64,000 nt of DNA from the NCBI GenBank assembly GCA_050250575.1, contig JBFWOJ010000002.1, positions 248,001 to 312,000 on the forward strand, given 5' to 3'. This DNA comes from SHVO01 sp050250575. GTDB taxonomy: Bacteria; Pseudomonadota; Alphaproteobacteria; Rhodospirillales; Rhodospirillaceae. The translations under genes and the position numbers were made by a program. The notes below the pieces were generated by a model, which worked only from the letters and a program-made list of their open reading frames with translations, was not told where the DNA came from and did no database searches. Positions 10,701 through 18,692 of this stretch are shown here, one piece after another (positions within the stretch are counted from its first letter, which is position 1; the number at the start of each line of letters is the position of its first letter).

Positions 10701-11152
10701 CCCGCAAGCGCCGCAGGCTTTATTTCGTGCTGCTCGGCCTCCTCGGCCTCGGGGCGGGCGCAGCCCTCGTCTTGAACGCGTTCGACGAGAATATCGTCTT
10801 TTTCTTCAGTCCGACCGACCTCGCGGCCAAGCCGGTGTGCGAGCAGCGCTGCCGGATCGGCGGCCTTGTCGCTGCGGGAACGGTGGTGAAAGACGGACAG
10901 AACGTCTCCTTCGCCATCACCGACACCATGGAAACCGTCAGCGTGAAGTACGTGGGGATCCTTCCCGACCTGTTCCGCGAAGGCCAGGGCGTAGTCGCCG
11001 AAGGCCACATGAACAACGGCGTGTTCATGGCGAACAACGTGCTCGCCAAGCACGATGAGAACTACATGCCGCCCGAAGTAGCGGACGCGCTCAAGAAAAG
11101 CGGGCGCTGGAAAGAAGGCCAGCCACTGCCCGCCGCGACCGACGTGAACTAG
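10697..11152 (+). CDS. ccmE: Periplasmic heme chaperone CcmE
   Basis: 151 residues. N-terminal basic signal anchor, then an OB-fold periplasmic domain. The covalent heme-binding histidine is His119 in the motif VLAKHDENYMPPE, with the conserved Tyr123 four residues later (HxxxY type). It carries heme from CcmC to the CcmFH ligase. Start overlaps ccmD by 4 bases. Confidence 0.96.
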   Translation: MTRKRRRLYFVLLGLLGLGAGAALVLNAFDENIVFFFSPTDLAAKPVCEQRCRIGGLVAAGTVVKDGQNVSFAITDTMETVSVKYVGILPDLFREGQGVVAEGHMNNGVFMANNVLAKHDENYMPPEVADALKKSGRWKEGQPLPAATDVN

Positions 11153-11168
11153 GTAGAGACGCCGCGCC

Positions 11169-13160
11169 ATGATCATCGAGCTCGGACATTTCGCCCTCGC
11201 CCTCGCGCTTGCCGTGGCGCTGATCCAATCGAGCGTGCCGCTGATCGGGGCGGCGCACGGCAACGTGTCGTGGATGAATATTGCCCGCCAGGCGGCGGTG
11301 CTGCAGTTCTTCCTCATTGGCGCGGCATTCGGATCCTTGATCCACGCCTACGTGACCTCCGACTTCTCCGTTGTCGGCGTCTATCAGAACTCGCACTCGG
11401 CCAAGCCGCTCATTTATAAGATCAGCGGCGTGTGGGGGAACCACGAGGGTTCGCTGGTTCTGTGGGTGACGATCCTTGCGGTCTTCGGCGCGCTGGTCGC
11501 CGTCCTTGGGCGTAATCTGCCGCCCGCGCTACGGGCGCGCGCGCTTGCGGTGCAAGGCATGATCAGCACCGGCTTCATTGCCTTCATTCTGTTCACCTCG
11601 AACCCGTTCCTGCGTCTGTTCCCGACGCCGGAGGAAGGCAACGGCCTCAATCCGATCCTTCAGGATCCGGGCCTCGCGGTGCATCCGCCGATGCTCTACT
11701 TTGGCTATGTGGGCTTCTCGATGGCTTTTTCCTTCGCGGTCGCCGCACTGATCGAAGGCCGCGTCGATGCCGCCTGGGCACGTTGGGTGCGGCCGTGGAC
11801 GCTGGCCGCATGGTTGTCCCTGACGCTCGGCATCGGCCTCGGCAGCTGGTGGGCTTACTACACCCTCGGCTGGGGCGGCTGGTGGATGTGGGATCCGGTC
11901 GAGAACGCGTCCTTCATTCCCTGGCTGACGGGAACGGCCCTCCTGCATTCGGCGATCGTGGTCGAAAAGCGCGAAGCGCTGAAGAGCTGGACCATCTTGC
12001 TCGCAATCCTGACCTTCTCGATGTCGCTGCTCGGCACCTTCCTGGTGCGCTCGGGTGTGCTGACCTCCGTGCACGCCTTCGCGTCCGACCCGACGCGCGG
12101 CATTTTCATTCTTGCGCTGCTCGGCATCGCGATCGGCGGCTCGCTCACCCTGTACGCCATCCGCGCGCCGCAGATGGATGGCGGCGGCGTGTTCGCGCCG
12201 ATCTCGCGCGAAGGCGGACTTCTCATCAATAACCTTCTGCTGACGACGGCGTGCGCGACCGTACTTCTTGGAACCCTCTATCCGCTGATCACCGAAACGC
12301 TAGCCGGCGGACGCATCTCCGTCGGCGAGCCGTACTTCAACGCGGTGTTCATCCCGCTGATGGTGCCGCTCGTTCTCCTGATGGGCGTCGGACCGCTCCT
12401 CGCGTGGAAGCGCGGCGACCTCGGCGGCGCGCTCATGCGCCTGAAAAGCGCAGCCGTGCTCTCCCTTGTCGCCGCGGGCGTTACGGTATTGATCGCAGGC
12501 GCCACGCTGGCCGACATTGGCGGGGCCCTCGGCATCGCACTCGCCGCGTGGCTCGGCGCCTCGACCCTGATCGAGTGGGGCGAGCGCGTGAAATTCGGCC
12601 GCAGCGGCTCCTGGGCACGCATCGTCAATCTGCCGCGCGCCGCGCACGGCATGACCATCGCCCACTTCGGCATGTCGGTGCTGATCCTGGGCGTCGCCGG
12701 CTCATCGGCCTGGAAGACGGAAAGCATCCAGAGCCAAGCGCCCGGCGATACGGTACAGCTCGCGGGCTACAGCCTCACCTTTGACGGCGTCGAAGACGCG
12801 GCGGGCCCAAACTACACCGCCGCGAGGGCCAACATCACCGTCAAGCGCGGCGAGCGTCTGGTCGCGACGCTGCATCCGGAACGGCGAACCTTCATTCAGC
12901 CGCCCGAACAAACCACCTTCTCGTCGATCCACACGACCTATGCGTCGGACCTGATCACGACCCTAGGCGAACCGCAGGGCGAGAACGGCGCCTATGTGAC
13001 GCGCTTCTATCACGAGCCTCTGGCGCCCTTCCTGTGGTACGGGATCCTGCTCATGGGGTTGGGCGGGATCGTTTCGCTGACCGATCGCCGTCACCGCGTG
13101 GGCGCGCCCCGCCGCGCGGCGCCCGGCGTCGCCATGCCGGTCCCGGCGGCCGCAGAATGA
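11169..13160 (+). CDS. ccmF: Cytochrome c heme lyase subunit CcmF
   Basis: 663 residues with about 15 membrane segments. The heme-binding WWD-type domain is visible as GWGGWWMWDPVENASFIPWL (about 236-255). CcmF joins heme vinyl groups to the CxxCH of apocytochromes together with CcmH. Spaced 16 bases from ccmE and overlapping ccmG by 4 bases. Confidence 0.96.
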   Translation: MIIELGHFALALALAVALIQSSVPLIGAAHGNVSWMNIARQAAVLQFFLIGAAFGSLIHAYVTSDFSVVGVYQNSHSAKPLIYKISGVWGNHEGSLVLWVTILAVFGALVAVLGRNLPPALRARALAVQGMISTGFIAFILFTSNPFLRLFPTPEEGNGLNPILQDPGLAVHPPMLYFGYVGFSMAFSFAVAALIEGRVDAAWARWVRPWTLAAWLSLTLGIGLGSWWAYYTLGWGGWWMWDPVENASFIPWLTGTALLHSAIVVEKREALKSWTILLAILTFSMSLLGTFLVRSGVLTSVHAFASDPTRGIFILALLGIAIGGSLTLYAIRAPQMDGGGVFAPISREGGLLINNLLLTTACATVLLGTLYPLITETLAGGRISVGEPYFNAVFIPLMVPLVLLMGVGPLLAWKRGDLGGALMRLKSAAVLSLVAAGVTVLIAGATLADIGGALGIALAAWLGASTLIEWGERVKFGRSGSWARIVNLPRAAHGMTIAHFGMSVLILGVAGSSAWKTESIQSQAPGDTVQLAGYSLTFDGVEDAAGPNYTAARANITVKRGERLVATLHPERRTFIQPPEQTTFSSIHTTYASDLITTLGEPQGENGAYVTRFYHEPLAPFLWYGILLMGLGGIVSLTDRRHRVGAPRRAAPGVAMPVPAAAE

Positions 13161-13732
13161 CAGAACAGGTCGCCTCGGCTCCGCGCACCAAGCGGTGGCC
13201 TTATATCGTCCCCCTGGCCGTCGTGCTCGCGCTCGGCGGCGTCTTCGCCAAGCGTCTTTCGGACATCTCGGGCGGCTATGACCCCAAGGTCATCCCGAGC
13301 GTCCTTCTGAATACGCCGGCGCCGGAATTAAATTTGCCGGCGCTGCCCGGATACGGCGACGCACTGACTTCCGCCGACCTCAAAGGCGAGGTGAGTCTCC
13401 TCAACATCTGGGGATCGTGGTGCGCCGCCTGCACGGTTGAACATCCTCTGCTGATGGAGATCGCAAAGTCCGGGGAAATTCCCATTTATGGCATCGCCTG
13501 GCGCGACAAACCGGACCGCAGCATCGCCTGGCTGGAAAAGTACGGCAATCCGTACACCAAGATCGGTCAGGATCCGCAAAGCACGGCCATCATCAATTTG
13601 GGGGTCACGGCGGCGCCGGAGTCCTTCCTGATCGATAAGGAAGGGATCATCCGCTACAAGGTCGCGGGGATCATCACGCGCGAAGAATGGCGGGAGAAAA
13701 TTCAGCCGCTGATCGCGCAGCTCAAGCAATGA
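13157..13732 (+). CDS. ccmG: Thiol:disulfide interchange protein CcmG/DsbE
   Basis: 191 residues: N-terminal membrane anchor (about 14-34) and periplasmic thioredoxin fold. The active site is WGSWCAACTVEHP, so CAAC instead of the commoner CxPC, and the cis-Pro loop is TAAPESFLID. It reduces apocytochrome c or CcmH. ATG 13157 chosen from the ATGA overlap with the ccmF stop; it also overlaps ccmH by 4 bases. Confidence 0.93.
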   Translation: MTEQVASAPRTKRWPYIVPLAVVLALGGVFAKRLSDISGGYDPKVIPSVLLNTPAPELNLPALPGYGDALTSADLKGEVSLLNIWGSWCAACTVEHPLLMEIAKSGEIPIYGIAWRDKPDRSIAWLEKYGNPYTKIGQDPQSTAIINLGVTAAPESFLIDKEGIIRYKVAGIITREEWREKIQPLIAQLKQ

Positions 13733-14187
13733 AAGTCCTTTCGTTCCTCTTTGCGTTGCTTTTGACCGGCGCCGCGATCGCCGTCGAACCAAGCGAGATG
13801 CTGAAGGATCCGGCGCTGGAGGCGCGCGCCCGTGAGGTCAGCCGGCAGCTGCGCTGCGTCGTCTGCCAGAACGAGACCATCGACGAGTCCAATGCCGATA
13901 TCGCGCGCGATATGCGCCTCCTCCTGCGGACGCGCATTTTGGCGGGCGACAGCAATGAGCAGGTCATTGCCTTCCTGGTGAGCCGCTACGGCGACTACGT
14001 CCTTCTGAAACCGCGCTTCACCGCGCGCACTTATCTCCTTTGGTTCGGGCCATTCCTGGTGCTCAGCCTCGGCGCATTCGTCGTTTACCGCCGTCTGCGC
14101 GGGACGCCGGCCGCGGGCCCTGCGCCTTTGACCCCGGAGGAGAAAGCCGCGCTCGAAGAGCTCGCGCCCGGAGAGCGTACGCCGTGA
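13729..14187 (+). CDS. ccmH: Cytochrome c maturation protein CcmH
   Basis: 152 residues: cleavable signal peptide (about 1-18), the redox motif LRCVVCQN (family LRCxxCQN) near residue 41, a membrane segment around 103-122 and a short cytoplasmic tail. It handles apocytochrome thiols for the CcmF ligase. Start and end overlap ccmG and ccmI by 4 bases each. Confidence 0.94.
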   Translation: MKVLSFLFALLLTGAAIAVEPSEMLKDPALEARAREVSRQLRCVVCQNETIDESNADIARDMRLLLRTRILAGDSNEQVIAFLVSRYGDYVLLKPRFTARTYLLWFGPFLVLSLGAFVVYRRLRGTPAAGPAPLTPEEKAALEELAPGERTP

Positions 14188-15569
14188 TTTGGATCGCCCT
14201 TGCCTTGAGCGTGCTGGTCGTCGCCGCATTGGTTTGGCCCGTGTTCGCGCGCAGTCCGTCCGCGCTCGGCCGCGCCGCCTATGACCTGACCGTGTTTCAG
14301 GACCAGTTGAAGGAGGTCGACCGCGACGTCGCGCGGGGCGTCCTCACCGATGCCGAAGCCGACGCCGCCCGTCTCGAGATTCAACGGCGCATCCTTGCCG
14401 TCGGCCGCGCTCCCGCGGAAGAAATCACGACCGGGAGCAGGCGCTCGCGCTGGGTCGCGCTCGGCGTGACCGGCGTCGCCGTGCCTCTCATCGCCCTTGG
14501 CGCCTATCTCGAGGTCGGCACGCCCGATCCGGGAGCGGCGCAACTGGCCGCGCTCGAGTCCGCCGACGGCATGTCTCAGTCGGACATGGATGCCTTGGTC
14601 GACCGCCTGGCGGCGCGGGTCGCAAGCGAGCCCGACAATCCCGACGGCTACGCACTGTTGGGACGCACCTACCGCGAGCTTGACCGCTTCGCAGAAGCCG
14701 CGGAGGCGTTCAAACGCCTCGTGGCGCTGCAGCCGAGCGCGGAGGCTTATTCCAGCCTGGGTGAAGCCTTGTCGGCCGCGCAGAACGGGCGCGTCACCGA
14801 AGAGGCACACGCGGCGATGATGAATGCCCTTGCCCTGGACCGCAGCGACCCACGCGCGCGGTTCTATTTGGGCTTGGAGCAAGCCGGCAAAGGCAACCCC
14901 CAAGGCGCCATCGCCATCTGGCGCGATCTGACGGGGAACGCACCGACCGACGCGCCGTGGGTCGACATGGTCCGCCAGCAGATGGCGGCGCTCGCCCAGG
15001 AAGCAAACATCGCGCCGATGTCGGTCGCGCCGAAGCACCCGCTCGATCTGCTGCCGGGCGCCGAGAAAACGATCGCCGCAGCCAAAACAGCTCCCGCGCC
15101 GCCCGCGCCCCCAAGCGAAAACCCCGAACAGAGCAAGATGATCGAGGGCATGGTCGCGGGCCTGGCCGCGCGTCTAGAGCAAAACCCCGATGATTACGAC
15201 GGCTGGATGATGCTCGGCCGTTCGTACACCGTGCTCAAGCAATCGGACAAGGCGGGTGAAGCCTATAAGAAGGCGATCGCCCTCAAGCCCAAGGACGTGG
15301 CGCCGCGACTGCAATATGCAGGGCTCCTCATGATGGAGGTCGACCCGGACGCGCAAGCCCCGCTGCCTGCTGAACTGTCGACGACCGTGGCCGAAATCTT
15401 GAAACTGCAGCCTGATCACCCGGAGGCGCTGTATATCGCCGGTCTCGGCCGAGCCAAGGCCGGAGATGTCGCCGGCGCGCGCGGCTACTGGCAGAAAGCG
15501 CATAAAGCGGCTGCGGACGGTTCGGCACTGCGCGCGGAAATCGACCGCCGCCTGCAATTGTTGAAATGA
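14184..15569 (+). CDS. ccmI: Cytochrome c maturation TPR protein CcmI
   Basis: 461 residues starting at GTG overlapping the ccmH stop. Two N-terminal membrane helices flank a cytoplasmic loop with the CcmI signature YDLTVFQDQLKEVDRDVARG; the periplasmic part carries TPR-like repeats (e.g. DGYALLGRTYRELDRFAEAA and DGWMMLGRSYTVLKQSDKAG). It binds the C-termini of apocytochromes and delivers them to CcmFH. Together with the preceding eight genes it completes System I in one operon. A Pro/Ala linker splits the TPR region near residue 300. Confidence 0.92.
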   Translation: MIWIALALSVLVVAALVWPVFARSPSALGRAAYDLTVFQDQLKEVDRDVARGVLTDAEADAARLEIQRRILAVGRAPAEEITTGSRRSRWVALGVTGVAVPLIALGAYLEVGTPDPGAAQLAALESADGMSQSDMDALVDRLAARVASEPDNPDGYALLGRTYRELDRFAEAAEAFKRLVALQPSAEAYSSLGEALSAAQNGRVTEEAHAAMMNALALDRSDPRARFYLGLEQAGKGNPQGAIAIWRDLTGNAPTDAPWVDMVRQQMAALAQEANIAPMSVAPKHPLDLLPGAEKTIAAAKTAPAPPAPPSENPEQSKMIEGMVAGLAARLEQNPDDYDGWMMLGRSYTVLKQSDKAGEAYKKAIALKPKDVAPRLQYAGLLMMEVDPDAQAPLPAELSTTVAEILKLQPDHPEALYIAGLGRAKAGDVAGARGYWQKAHKAAADGSALRAEIDRRLQLLK

Positions 15570-15610
15570 TCGCGCTTGATCGCGCCCCCCGCTGACGCGA
15601 TGATTCGCCC

Positions 15611-16231
15611 ATGATCCTCAGACGAATCCTCATCGCCGCCGTGATCCTCGTGGGCACGCTCGCGATGCTTGCGCTCTATCATCCGGCCTTTCGTCCGCAA
15701 ACGACGCCGTCGGGCGACGTGGGCGGCAGTGTCGCCATCGGTGGGCCGTTCAACCTGACCGACGGGAAGGGCAACGCCTTCACCGATGCCGACCTCAAGG
15801 GCAGCTATAGCTTGATTTTCTTCGGCTTCACTCATTGCCCGGACATTTGTCCGCTGACACTGCAGGTGATGACCGATGCCATCGAACATTCCGGACCTGC
15901 AGGCGAACAGGTGACTCCGGTGTTCGTCACGGTCGATCCGGAGCGCGACACGGTCGAGGCTGTCGGCAGCTACGTCAGCGCCTTTCATCCGCGGTTCGTG
16001 GGCCTCACAGGGACACCCGAACAGGTGGCGGGGGTCACGAAGGCGTACCGCGTCTTCGCCCGGAAGGCGCCGCTGAAAGACAGCGACGGCAGGGAGACCG
16101 CCGACTACACCGTCGAGCACACGGGAATCATCTTCTTGATGGACCCGGACGGACGTTATCTCACGCACTTCTCCAGCGGCACGACCGCCGAAGAGATGGC
16201 GAGCTATATTCGTCGCGAGGTTTCAAAGTGA
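15611..16231 (+). CDS. SCO1/SenC-family copper protein
   Basis: 206 residues: N-terminal membrane anchor (about 5-24) and thioredoxin-like periplasmic domain. The copper ligands are Cys76 and Cys80 in FTHCPDICP and His170 in VEHTGII. SCO proteins deliver copper to the CuA site of cytochrome c oxidase, which fits its place 41 bases after ccmI. It overlaps the next gene by 4 bases. Confidence 0.93.
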   Translation: MILRRILIAAVILVGTLAMLALYHPAFRPQTTPSGDVGGSVAIGGPFNLTDGKGNAFTDADLKGSYSLIFFGFTHCPDICPLTLQVMTDAIEHSGPAGEQVTPVFVTVDPERDTVEAVGSYVSAFHPRFVGLTGTPEQVAGVTKAYRVFARKAPLKDSDGRETADYTVEHTGIIFLMDPDGRYLTHFSSGTTAEEMASYIRREVSK

Positions 16232-16653
16232 GCCGAACCGCCTTCTGGCGCACGAAGGCGCTGGGAGAGATGACGCCGGAAGAATGGGAAAGCTTGTGCG
16301 ATGGATGCGGGCAATGTTGCCTGCACAAAGTTGCCCAGCCGCATAAGCCCGCGCTCAAGACCAACGTCGCATGCCGGCTGCTCGATACGCAGAGCTGCCG
16401 ATGCAAGAACTATGCGCGCCGCAGGCGGGTGGTGCGCGACTGCGTGGTCCTGACGCCCGACAACGTTTCGGATCTTTCGTGGCTGCCGGAGACCTGCGCC
16501 TATCGCTTGGTCGCGGCCGGCCAGGACTTGCCGGAGTGGCATCCCCTCCTGACCGGGGATTTCGACAGCGTGCATCGCGCGGGCGTTTCGGTACGCGGCC
16601 GCTGTGTATCGGAGCGCGAAGCGGGGCCGCTCGAAGATCATATCGTTCCATGA
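16228..16653 (+). CDS. YcgN-family cysteine cluster protein (UPF0260)
   Basis: 141 residues from GTG overlapping the SCO stop. Cysteine-rich: CDGCGQCC near residue 25, ACRLLDTQSCRC near 52, then single Cys residues, the pattern of the YkgJ/YcgN zinc- or iron-binding family of unknown function. WESLCDGCGQCCLHK and YRLVAAGQDLPEWHPLLTGD are family signatures. It overlaps the following peptidase gene by 4 bases, so the ccm operon appears to extend through it. Confidence 0.9.
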   Translation: MSRTAFWRTKALGEMTPEEWESLCDGCGQCCLHKVAQPHKPALKTNVACRLLDTQSCRCKNYARRRRVVRDCVVLTPDNVSDLSWLPETCAYRLVAAGQDLPEWHPLLTGDFDSVHRAGVSVRGRCVSEREAGPLEDHIVP

Positions 16654-17399
16654 AAAGCGCGGGTTTCGACGTCGAACTCGAAATCGCCGCCGCCCTGCCC
16701 GACGACCTCGCCGCGCGGGTGGTGATCACACACAGCGCCCGCGCGCGGCGCCTTAGCTTGCGCCTCGATCCGGCGCGCCGGCAGATCGTGCTGGTAAGAC
16801 CGAGACGCGCGAGCAACGGGGCGACGCTGAAATTCGTGGCCAGCCGAGAGGGCTGGATCCGGAAGCATCTTGCCATGCTGCCGCCGCCGATCGCGTTCGC
16901 AGACGGCGCTCGCATTCCCATCGCTGGTGTCGAGCATACCCTTCAATTCGTGCCGCAGGCTCGCGGCGGCGTGTGGCGCGAGGGCGAGGCGATTCTGATT
17001 TCGGGCCAACCCGAGTTCGCCGCGCGCCGCATGACCGACTGGCTGAAAGATGAAGCGCGCCGCGTGCTGGTGCCCATGGTGACAACCATGGCCGAGACCA
17101 TCGCCTGCAAAGTCAAACAGGTCAGCACGCGCGATACGACGTCGCGCTGGGGAAGTTGCTCACCCGACGGTCGTTTGTCGTTTTCCTGGCGTCTGGTGCT
17201 GGCGCCGCTGCCGGCGTTGATCTATGTCGCCGCGCACGAAGTTTCGCACCTGAGGCATCTCAACCACGGCCGCGCGTTCTGGCGGACTGTGGACGAGGTG
17301 CTCGATAAGTATATCGGGGATGCCGAGACGCGGCGTGAAGCGGGCCTAGCGCGCGACTGGCTGCGCCGCAATGGCGCCGGGCTGCACCGCTACGGGTGA
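16650..17399 (+). CDS. YgjP-type zinc metallopeptidase (DUF45/M48-like)
   Basis: 249 residues. Zinc motif HEVSHLRHLNHGRAFW near residues 213-228 (HExxH plus downstream His) and the RWGSCS motif preceding it are the signature of the SprT-like YgjP/DUF45 family. Substrate unknown. Start at ATG 16650 overlaps the YcgN-family stop by 4 bases. Its last 54 bases overlap the 3' end of the convergent cell wall hydrolase. Confidence 0.88.
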   Translation: MKSAGFDVELEIAAALPDDLAARVVITHSARARRLSLRLDPARRQIVLVRPRRASNGATLKFVASREGWIRKHLAMLPPPIAFADGARIPIAGVEHTLQFVPQARGGVWREGEAILISGQPEFAARRMTDWLKDEARRVLVPMVTTMAETIACKVKQVSTRDTTSRWGSCSPDGRLSFSWRLVLAPLPALIYVAAHEVSHLRHLNHGRAFWRTVDEVLDKYIGDAETRREAGLARDWLRRNGAGLHRYG

Positions 17400-18074
17400 A
17401 CTCGCGGCGGACGCCACCGCCGTGCTGCGGCGGCCACCATGTTTATTGACATATTCGGCAAATGCGTTGAGCCGATAGATGAACGGCTTGCGCGCCTGTA
17501 CACGTGACGGGCTGTCGGCGTCGCGATAGAAAACGTGGCTGCCGATGATGGTCGTCGTCTCGTAATCGGTCGTCCACGACGGACGCACATGATCGGCGTG
17601 ATACCAAAGTGCGCCGCCGGTGGGATCGGGAATCGACGAATCTTTCTGCAGCATCGCTGCGGCGATCTTCAGAGAGGTACGCCAGGCATCGGCTTCGTAA
17701 GGGGTATCGGCGCGATCATCACAGAACCAGGAGAACTGGCACTTGTTGAGAGCGCCCTGGAAGAAGTTTTGCTTCACGACCTCGCAGATGTTGGACGGAA
17801 AGCGCGGATCCATCGCGCGGTTCATGACCACCTGGGCGACGGCGATACGGCCGGCCATGGTCTCGCTGCGCGCTTCCCAATAGTCGTTGAGCGCCATGCA
17901 GACGAGCTCGTCCTTCGAGACGACGATGGATGAAAGATCGATGTGGAGGTCGGGCGGGATGTCCGCAGCTTGGGCCGGGATCGCAGCAACAGCGGCCGCA
18001 GCCGTGGTAACCATGCCTACCGATAAGGCGCGCACGGCGGCGCCAACCCGAGAGAGGAAGCTTGAAAAGGTCAC
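17346..18074 (-). CDS. SleB-type cell wall hydrolase, exported
   Basis: 242 residues. A signal peptide (about 1-35, ending AAIPAQAA) precedes a Hydrolase_2/SleB domain: DELVCMALNDYWEARSE contains the catalytic-type Glu, followed by GRIAVAQVVMNR and NICEVVKQ. The family cuts peptidoglycan (spore cortex lytic or cell wall amidase/transglycosylase activity). I choose GTG 18074 with AAGGAAG 7 bases upstream instead of an upstream GTG at 18107 lacking such a site. The C-terminal low-complexity tail overlaps the YgjP-type gene by 54 bases tail to tail. Confidence 0.85.
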   Translation of the reverse strand: MTFSSFLSRVGAAVRALSVGMVTTAAAAVAAIPAQAADIPPDLHIDLSSIVVSKDELVCMALNDYWEARSETMAGRIAVAQVVMNRAMDPRFPSNICEVVKQNFFQGALNKCQFSWFCDDRADTPYEADAWRTSLKIAAAMLQKDSSIPDPTGGALWYHADHVRPSWTTDYETTTIIGSHVFYRDADSPSRVQARKPFIYRLNAFAEYVNKHGGRRSTAVASAASSPVAVQPGAIAAQPVAR

Positions 18075-18692
18075 AGCACGTCTTCCTTGTCTAAATCGAC
18101 AGAGCACTACCGCCGCCGGGTTCGAAACGCCCGGTGTAAAGTGGTGTTCCCTGTGATCCCCGTCGGCTCCGGTTCGTTGCCGACTGTCGTTGGTACGTTA
18201 AGTCCCGGTCCGCACGTCAGAGCGTCTCTCCCCACTCTCCGCGGTCGGCCCCTTTGGGCAGGGGCGCGTTGGTCTTGCGCGGATTATTGAGGAACGAGGT
18301 GAGTCCCTGACAACCCAAATATTCTTGCGCAGACTCCGGAACTACAGACAGATCGTTGCGCTTTTTCACCAGATTTGGTCATGATCGCACCGAATTGTAA
18401 TTAAATGTCCCGTTTACTTCGCTTAAAGGCGGTCGGCGGGGCGGGATTTTGAACCTGATTTCAGTGTCTTGGCGGGCGCAGCGGGGTGTTAAGCCTTTTG
18501 ACGGTTGAACCGGTGACCACGCGAAAAATTCGCAATAAAATTTCAAAGAAATTACGGATTTTCGGGCCTTTTTGTGATTATCCACACAGATAAAGCGTGA
18601 TTTTACTCGGAGTCGCGCCATTTTTCCGCGCAAAACCCCCGTAAAATTGGGGCGCGGCGACGCCGCTGACCCCGCCGTGGCCCGCCGCCGAT
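18075..18692. other. Long non-coding gap upstream of the cell wall hydrolase (about 620 bases)
   Basis: No supported gene. The left half holds a hairpin GCCCCTTT-gggc-AGGGGC around 18247-18265. The right half (18505-18650) is clearly AT-rich, with GATTATCCACACAG containing a perfect DnaA box (18578-18586) and several A/T runs. On the minus strand a weak 4-bp CCCC/GGGG hairpin near 18636-18652 followed by GTTTTG may terminate the penicillin-binding protein gene. A small RNA is possible but I cannot support one. Confidence 0.5.

Noticed and set aside
18118..18136. T-arm-like GGTTCGAA sequence suggesting a tRNA
   Set aside because: The flanking bases do not give a 5-bp stem with 7-base loop, and no anticodon or acceptor arm fits.
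18578..18586. DnaA box as evidence for the chromosome origin
   Set aside because: Single box without others nearby, and no origin-type neighbours such as hemE, dnaA or parA.
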